Source: JAKAXS01 sp965279065 (lineage in GTDB: Bacteria; Pseudomonadota; Alphaproteobacteria; Rhizobiales; Hyphomicrobiaceae). Taken from it: a stretch of DNA of 64,000 bases. Both the position numbers and the translations under genes were made by a program. The stretch covers positions 2,976,001 to 3,040,000 of the forward strand of contig OZ257134.1 of assembly GCA_965279065.1 (NCBI GenBank). Reading direction: 5' to 3'. Positions 59,208 to 64,000 of the stretch are shown here, piece by piece. The notes beneath the pieces were generated by a model. It was not told where the DNA came from. It did not search any database and saw only the letters and a program-made list of their open reading frames with translations. Each line of letters opens with the position of its first letter. Position 1 is the first letter of the stretch.

Positions 59208-60224
59208 TTGGGTGTCGTCGTCCCACTTGGTGAAGCGCGTGCCGCTTCGGAAGGCCTCCAGCCCCTGCTCGATATCGTGCAGGAGGACATGCAGGCCATC
59301 AACCGCATCATCCTCGACAAGGCCATCTCTGATGTGGACACGATTCCCGAGCTCGCCCACCACCTGATCGATTCTGGCGGCAAGCGGCTGCGTCCCATGC
59401 TGGCGCTCGCCGCATCCAAGTTATGCGGCTACGACGGCAGCGCCCACGTGCGCGTCGCCGCGGCGATCGAGTTCATGCACACCGCAACGTTGCTGCACGA
59501 CGACGTCGTGGACGAGAGCAACGCGCGCCGCGGCAAGAAAACCGCGCGCCTCATCTGGGGCAACCAGGCGAGCGTGCTCGTCGGCGATTTCCTGCTCGGC
59601 CAGGCCTTCCGCATGCTCGTCGAAGTCGGCTCTCTGCCGGTCCTGCGCATATTGTCGAACGCCGCGGCCGTCATCGCCGAGGGCGAAGTCATGCAGCTTG
59701 CCGCCGCCAAGAACACCGCCACGACCGAAGACGAATACCTCGCCATCATCAACGCCAAGACTGCAGCCCTCTTCCTGGCCGCAGCCGAAGTCGGCGGCGC
59801 CATCGTCAATCGTCCTGCAGCCGAACTGGCCGCGCTGCGCTCCTATGGCAAGAACCTCGGCCTCGCCTTCCAACTCGTCGACGACGCTCTCGACTACGGC
59901 GGCGAAAGCTCGCGGCTCGGCAAGTCGACGGGCGACGACTTCCGCGAAGGCAAGATCACGCTGCCGGTCATTCTCTCCTACCGCCGCGGCAACGACGAGG
60001 AGCGCGCCTTCTGGCAGCGCACGATCGCCGAGGGCGAGATCGCCGATGGCGACCTGGAGCGTGCCCTTACTCTGATGCGCAAGCACAAGGCGCTGGAAGC
60101 CACTCTGGAACGCGCCCGCTCCTACGGCGCCATCGCCCGGGATGCCATGGCCATCTTCCCCTCCGGCGCCGAAAAGCACGCCATGCAATCCGTCATCGAG
60201 TTTTGCATCGCCCGGGCCTATTGA
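59208..60224 (+). CDS. ispB: Polyprenyl (octaprenyl-type) diphosphate synthase
   Basis: 338 residues. The two Asp-rich motifs are DDVVD (98-102, in LLHDDVVDESNARRG) and DDALD (225-229, in FQLVDDALDYGG). It elongates the ubiquinone side chain with isopentenyl diphosphate. The TTG start at 59208 has AAGGA six bases upstream, and the resulting MGVVVPLGEARA is the conserved rhizobial N-terminus. The chain length made cannot be read with certainty from the sequence; C45-C50 is usual in this lineage. Confidence 0.93.
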   Translation: MGVVVPLGEARAASEGLQPLLDIVQEDMQAINRIILDKAISDVDTIPELAHHLIDSGGKRLRPMLALAASKLCGYDGSAHVRVAAAIEFMHTATLLHDDVVDESNARRGKKTARLIWGNQASVLVGDFLLGQAFRMLVEVGSLPVLRILSNAAAVIAEGEVMQLAAAKNTATTEDEYLAIINAKTAALFLAAAEVGGAIVNRPAAELAALRSYGKNLGLAFQLVDDALDYGGESSRLGKSTGDDFREGKITLPVILSYRRGNDEERAFWQRTIAEGEIADGDLERALTLMRKHKALEATLERARSYGAIARDAMAIFPSGAEKHAMQSVIEFCIARAY

Positions 60225-60238
60225 AGCGGGCTCGTCAC

Positions 60239-61462
60239 CTATGAACTCGCCCTGATGATCCCACACAGCTTGCCGATTCCGACGCCGATCTGCTCCTCAC
60301 TCGCCAGCGAATAGCTGAGCCGCAGCGTGTTGCGGCCCGAGCCGTCCGTGAAGAACGCCCCGCCCGGCACGAAGGCGACATCGGCCTCGGCGATCGCCCG
60401 CTGTAGCAGGTCCGCGCCGTCCAGCCCCTCCGGCAGCGTCACCCAGACGAACAGCCCACCCTCCGGCTTTGTCCACGTGACGCCCGGCAACGCCTGCTCT
60501 TCTAGTGCCGTCAGCATCGCATCCCGCCGCCGGCGATAGTGCACCCGCGCCCGCGCCACCTGTCCGTCGAAGTCGTCCTCGGCGAGACGATGCATGATGA
60601 TCTGGTTGATCAGCGACGAGTTGAGATCGCACGCCTGCTTGATCAGCACCAGTCGCCGGATGACGGCCTCGCCCGCACAAACCCAGCCGACACGCAGCCC
60701 CGGCGTCAGTGTCTTCGAGAATGTTCCGCAGTAGATGACGCGTGACGCCTCGAGGTTGCCGCTGTCGGCAACGCTCAACGCCTGCAGGGACGGCTGCTCC
60801 TCGCCCTCGAACCGCAGCGCCGCGTAGGCCGCGTCTTCGATGATGGGGATATCGAGCTCGTCAGCGAGCGACAGGGCTTGCTTGCGCGCAGACAATGACA
60901 GCGTCTCACCTGTGGGATTGGCAAAGTCCGGCACGAGATACAGGAACTTGGTACTGCCGCCGTTTGCCGCCGCACTCGCTCGCAGCTCCTCCGGCGTCTC
61001 GTTGCCGGTACCCGGTCGCACCGTGTCGTAGCGCGGCTCGTACGCCGCGAAGGCCTGCAGCGCCCCGAGGTACGTCGGCGCCGCGACCAATGCAGTGTCT
61101 CCCACGTCCAGGAACAGCTTGCCCAGGAACTCCAGCGCCTGCTGCGACCCGCTGGTGATGAGGATATTGCCCGGCCGCGCCGGCACGCCCTGCGCCTGCA
61201 TCTGGCGCGCAATCCATTCGCGCAGCGGCGCATAGCCTTCGCTGGTCGAATACTGCAACGCGCCGTTGGCGACCGCCGGCTCGGACAGCACGGCGTCATA
61301 GGCCGCCTTCACGCGATTGATCGGAAACAGCGCCGGATCGGGAATGCCGCCGGCAAACGACGTCACGCCCGGCTTCTCCAGGAGCTTCAGCAGTTCGCGG
61401 ATTTCGGAGGCGCGCATGCGGCCAGCGCGGCGCGCATATGCAGGTTCCCACGCGGCCGTCAT
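60239..61462 (-). CDS. PLP-dependent aminotransferase, class I/II (LysN / 2-aminoadipate type)
   Basis: 407 residues, stand-alone catalytic domain with no GntR/MocR DNA-binding part. The Schiff-base Lys is K250 in CGTFSKTLTPGLRVGW. The N-terminal ISFAGGIPDP-type motif (here VTSFAGGIPDPALFP) and YLVPDFANPTGETLS are typical of the 2-aminoadipate/kynurenine aminotransferase group. It is preceded by a strong promoter with an inverted repeat in its spacer (61493-61523). It converges on ispB. The substrate is unknown; aromatic or branched amino acids are alternatives. Confidence 0.9.
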   Translation of the reverse strand: MTAAWEPAYARRAGRMRASEIRELLKLLEKPGVTSFAGGIPDPALFPINRVKAAYDAVLSEPAVANGALQYSTSEGYAPLREWIARQMQAQGVPARPGNILITSGSQQALEFLGKLFLDVGDTALVAAPTYLGALQAFAAYEPRYDTVRPGTGNETPEELRASAAANGGSTKFLYLVPDFANPTGETLSLSARKQALSLADELDIPIIEDAAYAALRFEGEEQPSLQALSVADSGNLEASRVIYCGTFSKTLTPGLRVGWVCAGEAVIRRLVLIKQACDLNSSLINQIIMHRLAEDDFDGQVARARVHYRRRRDAMLTALEEQALPGVTWTKPEGGLFVWVTLPEGLDGADLLQRAIAEADVAFVPGGAFFTDGSGRNTLRLSYSLASEEQIGVGIGKLCGIIRASS

Positions 61463-61492
61463 TGATCGCCACCCGTTCGAGATTGAGCGGCG

Positions 61493-61523
61493 AATATGTC
61501 AGCTATGCTGACCTATTTGTCAA
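61493..61523 (-). promoter_or_regulatory. Promoter with operator-like inverted repeat before the aminotransferase gene
   Basis: On the minus strand a perfect -35 box TTGACA (61523-61518) is followed 18-19 bases later by ACATAT/CATATT as -10, about 30 bases before ATG 61462. The spacer contains the perfect inverted repeat GTCAGC-ATA-GCTGAC (61498-61512), ideally placed for a repressor. Confidence 0.6.
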
Positions 61524-61534
61524 CTGTAACGCGA

Positions 61535-62188
61535 TCAGCCTGAATTCGGCACGTTACGTTCGAAACCGACGTAGACCTCGAATTCGCCCGCTCGCGCACC
61601 TTCAGGCACATCGAAGGTCACCGACTGCACGGCGGAGAAGTAGCCGATGGGATTTTCGACCGCGACCGAGCTTGCAACTTCAAGCTTCTCGGTCTTGATC
61701 TTTTCGCGCTTGGCGTCCGTCACGAATACGTTGACCGGAAAACGCACAGGCCCCGAGACGCCCTTCGGCCCCAGCAGCACGCGGCCCGAGAAGCCGTAGC
61801 GGACCGTCACGCGGCCCTGCTCGACATAGCACTCGCGCGCCGTCTTGGTGATCTCCGCCCGATGCATGATAGCGAGCCCGTCACCCACCCGTCCGGGTTC
61901 GTAAACGGTCACGTTGTTGTCGCGCGGCCAGACGACAAATCGCGGACAGCCCGCGGACGCCTCACCGATCGTGCCGGTTTCGCCCGACTTAGCCTCCGCC
62001 AGCAGTTGCGCCTCATTGACGCCGCCTCCCGGCGCCGGTTGGTTGCCGCTGCTGCCGCCGAACACGCTCGATGAACTGAACCCAGAGGTCAATGAATTCA
62101 AGCCGCACCCGCCCAGGCAGCTCACGGCCATGACGGCCATCCCGGACGCGAGGACGCCCCGCATGATCTTGCTATTGCGTTGCGTCAT
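61535..62188 (-). CDS. Putative lipoprotein of unknown function
   Basis: 217 residues. A lipoprotein signal ends AVSCLGGC with the acylated Cys at 28. A Ser/Gly-rich linker (LTSGFSSSSVFGGSSG) follows, and then a beta-rich domain of about 150 residues (CPRFVVWPRDNNVTVYEPG, YGFSGRVLLGPKGVSGPVRF, and a C-terminal GEFEVYVGFERNVP). It is anchored to a membrane on the periplasmic side. ATG 62188 follows GGAG; the longer frame to 62284 has no signal peptide. Similar proteins are annotated only as hypothetical in rhizobia. Confidence 0.75.
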   Translation of the reverse strand: MTQRNSKIMRGVLASGMAVMAVSCLGGCGLNSLTSGFSSSSVFGGSSGNQPAPGGGVNEAQLLAEAKSGETGTIGEASAGCPRFVVWPRDNNVTVYEPGRVGDGLAIMHRAEITKTARECYVEQGRVTVRYGFSGRVLLGPKGVSGPVRFPVNVFVTDAKREKIKTEKLEVASSVAVENPIGYFSAVQSVTFDVPEGARAGEFEVYVGFERNVPNSG

Positions 62189-62353
62189 CGTGCTCCGATC
62201 CGCATAATCCCGGCGGCACGCCCCACGCTGCGACCCATGGCGCGCGCCCGACGTGCTGAACCATCTCGACTCGAATTGTAACACCCTGCTAACAACCGGA
62301 CCAAGCCCGGTACGCCATTGATCCGGCGCAAAAAAGGGAACTCAATTAACTTC

Positions 62354-63355
62354 ATGACGTCCCCGTTGCCCATCGACACCGTTAACCAGCGCCCAACTGC
62401 TCAGCGTCAGAGATTGACGCTGCTGCTCGCGGCCCCCCGCGGTTTTTGTGCTGGAGTCGATCGCGCCATCCAGATCGTTGAGCTAGCACTGGCCAAGTTC
62501 GGCGCGCCCGTCTACGTCCGGCACGAGATCGTACACAATCGATTCGTCGTGGAATCGTTGAAGGCGAAAGGTGCCGTTTTTGTGGAAGAATTGGACGAGA
62601 TTCCGAATACGACCCAGCCCGTGATATTTTCAGCACATGGCGTTGCCAAGTCCGTACCCGCGGCTGCGAAATCCCGCAACATGTTCTCGATCGACGCAAC
62701 CTGCCCGCTGGTCTTCAAGGTCCACAACGAGGCACAGCGCCATTTCGAGAAGGGCCTTGAGATCGTCCTCATCGGCCACGCCGGCCATGCCGAGGTCGAA
62801 GGCACCATGGGCCAGCTGCCGCCAGGCGCGGTTTCGCTCGTGGAGACCGTGGCCGACGTCGCCCGCTTCACCCCGGCCGATCCCGCCAAGCTGGCGTACG
62901 TCACCCAGACGACGTTGTCGCTCGACGACACCGCCGAGGTCGTGAAGGCCCTCAAGGCCCGCTTCCCTGAGATCGTCGCCCCCCACAAGGAGGACATCTG
63001 CTACGCCACCACCAACCGCCAGGTGGCAGTCAAGGCGATCGCCCCGCGCGTCGAGGCCATGCTGGTCGTGGGCGCACCAAACAGCTCCAATTCCCTGCGC
63101 CTGGTCGAAGTCGCCGAGCGCGCCGGTTGTCGCGTGGCAATGCTCATCCAGCGCGCCGCCGACATCGATTGGCAACGCCTCGAAGGCATCGCCTCCATCG
63201 GCATCACCGCCGGCGCATCCGCCCCCGAGGAACTGGTGGAAGAGGTCATCTCGGCGTTGCAGGACCGCTTCGATGTCACCATCGAGATCGTGAAGACCGC
63301 AGACGAGCGCATCGCCTTCAACATCCCCCGCGAACTTCGCGAACCGGCGGCTTAA
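62354..63355 (+). CDS. ispH: 4-hydroxy-3-methylbut-2-enyl diphosphate reductase
   Basis: 333 residues. The three iron-sulfur Cys are C32 (PRGFCAGVDRA), C117 (DATCPLV) and C216 (EDICYATTNRQ); the catalytic Glu region EGTMGQ is at about 149-154. It is the last step of the MEP isoprenoid pathway. The start at 62354 matches the family; a TTG at 62318 is not needed. It is followed five bases later by thrB, a common pairing in alphaproteobacteria. Confidence 0.95.
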   Translation: MTSPLPIDTVNQRPTAQRQRLTLLLAAPRGFCAGVDRAIQIVELALAKFGAPVYVRHEIVHNRFVVESLKAKGAVFVEELDEIPNTTQPVIFSAHGVAKSVPAAAKSRNMFSIDATCPLVFKVHNEAQRHFEKGLEIVLIGHAGHAEVEGTMGQLPPGAVSLVETVADVARFTPADPAKLAYVTQTTLSLDDTAEVVKALKARFPEIVAPHKEDICYATTNRQVAVKAIAPRVEAMLVVGAPNSSNSLRLVEVAERAGCRVAMLIQRAADIDWQRLEGIASIGITAGASAPEELVEEVISALQDRFDVTIEIVKTADERIAFNIPRELREPAA

Positions 63356-63360
63356 GCATC

Positions 63361-64000
63361 ATGGCCGTCTACACCGAAGTCTCGGACACCGAGCTGTCGC
63401 GCTTCATCGCGGGCTATGGCCTCGGCGAATTGCGGTCCTACAAGGGTATCGCCGAAGGCGTCGAGAACACCAACTACGTCGTGCAGACGGCGAAAGGGCC
63501 CTACATCCTCACGCTCTACGAAAAGCGTGTGGCGCCGACCGACCTGCCTTTTTTTCTTGGCCTGATGGAGCATCTGGCCGCCAAGGGCGTCTCATGCCCG
63601 ACGCCCCTGCACGACGCCGAGGGCCGCAACCTCTCCGAACTCGCCGGCCGCGCCGCCGCCATCGTCACATTCCTGCAGGGCGTCTCCGTCAGCCGGCCGT
63701 CGGTCGCGCACTGCGACGCCGTGGGTCGCGCGCTCGCTGAGCTGCACATGGCCGGCAAAGACTTCGCCATGCACCGGCCCAACGCCCTCGGTCCCGCCGA
63801 CTGGCAACCCCTGTTTGAGCGCTTCGCGGCCAAAGCCGATGAAATCGCGCGCGGGCTGCAGCAAACCATTGCGTCCGAACTCGCTGACCTTCGGGCCTCA
63901 TGGCCCGAAAACTTGCCGCAAGGCGTCATCCACGCCGACCTGTTTCCCGACAACGTGTTCTTCCTCGGCGGCAAATTCTCCGGCCTGATCGACTTCTACT
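63361..64000 (+). CDS. thrB: Homoserine kinase ThrB (type II), 3' end outside window
   Basis: The first 213 residues are present; the gene continues beyond the window. It has an aminoglycoside-phosphotransferase fold: MAVYTEVSDTELSRFIAGYG at the start, GIAEGVENTNYVV, LTLYEKRV, and the catalytic Brenner motif HADLFPDN at about residues 191-198. It phosphorylates homoserine in threonine synthesis. It begins five bases after the ispH stop and is probably co-transcribed. Confidence 0.9.
   Translation, partial: MAVYTEVSDTELSRFIAGYGLGELRSYKGIAEGVENTNYVVQTAKGPYILTLYEKRVAPTDLPFFLGLMEHLAAKGVSCPTPLHDAEGRNLSELAGRAAAIVTFLQGVSVSRPSVAHCDAVGRALAELHMAGKDFAMHRPNALGPADWQPLFERFAAKADEIARGLQQTIASELADLRASWPENLPQGVIHADLFPDNVFFLGGKFSGLIDFY

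Noticed and set aside
1..64000. tRNA, rRNA, insertion sequences, integrase or prophage genes
   Set aside because: None was recognised by eye on either strand; a tRNAscan or IS search would be needed to exclude short or degenerate ones.

Overview
The window is a contiguous stretch of a GC-rich chromosome from an alphaproteobacterium, most likely of the order Hyphomicrobiales (Rhizobiales). The evidence is gene content. There is a GcrA cell-cycle regulator, the phosphotransferase ChpT, an EipA (DUF1134) envelope protein, an RpoH-type sigma factor with the alphaproteobacterial N-terminus, a compact HdaA, and the clusters purM-purN / DUF2066-pgsA-permease-hdaA-ppk-ppx and glyQ-glyS-S49 peptidase-methyltransferase-DUF2007 / ispB. 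A serine-glyoxylate aminotransferase would fit a methylotrophic, Hyphomicrobium-like relative, but one gene does not prove it. No rRNA, tRNA, CRISPR array, prophage or insertion sequence was recognised. Almost all of the sequence reads as ordinary chromosomal backbone.

Layout. 1-5 kb: a truncated receiver protein, a DUF1345 membrane protein, a small Cys-rich secreted protein, serine-glyoxylate aminotransferase divergent from an amidase, and gcrA. 5-8 kb: a structured leader ending in an intrinsic terminator, then argD-argF. 8-16 kb, mostly minus strand: an SMR exporter, a cold-shock protein, rlmJ and rpoH. rpoH diverges from hslO-holC, which is followed by bamB, a TPR membrane protein and panB. 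16-31 kb: many envelope proteins (two L,D-transpeptidases, NnrU, several secreted hypotheticals, EipA, a coiled-coil protein), together with rluD, a FetAB-like exporter, chpT with a receiver protein, and cysQ. 31-35 kb: panE, a coiled-coil protein, an orphan ParA-type ATPase with a small partner gene, and two small proteins.

35-45 kb: a J-domain chaperone, then the minus-strand run DUF2066-pgsA-permease-hdaA-ppk-ppx, divergent from purM-purN. 45-53 kb: an isolated cytochrome P450, a secreted Lys/Gln/Ala-rich protein, DinB-like, ndk, a GYF_2 membrane protein, an ABC-F ATPase, a 524-base intergenic region with a predicted multi-stem element, and a small secreted protein. 53-64 kb: glyS and glyQ with a small membrane gene between them, an S49 peptidase, a TrmN6-like methyltransferase and DUF2007, ispB, a PLP aminotransferase with an operator-like promoter, a lipoprotein, ispH, and a truncated thrB.

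Functional themes are cell-cycle control (GcrA, ChpT, HdaA, ParA-like), envelope building and quality control (L,D-transpeptidases, BamB, EipA, S49 protease), proteostasis (RpoH, Hsp33, CbpA-like) and core biosynthesis (arginine, pantothenate, purine, isoprenoid, phospholipid, polyphosphate). The least ordinary observations are the argD leader, the three-stem element at 52734-52814, the fetA homologue with no conventional start codon, the rlmJ hairpin covering its ribosome binding site, the orphan ParA pair, and the L,D-transpeptidase whose second catalytic-like domain has lost its active site.
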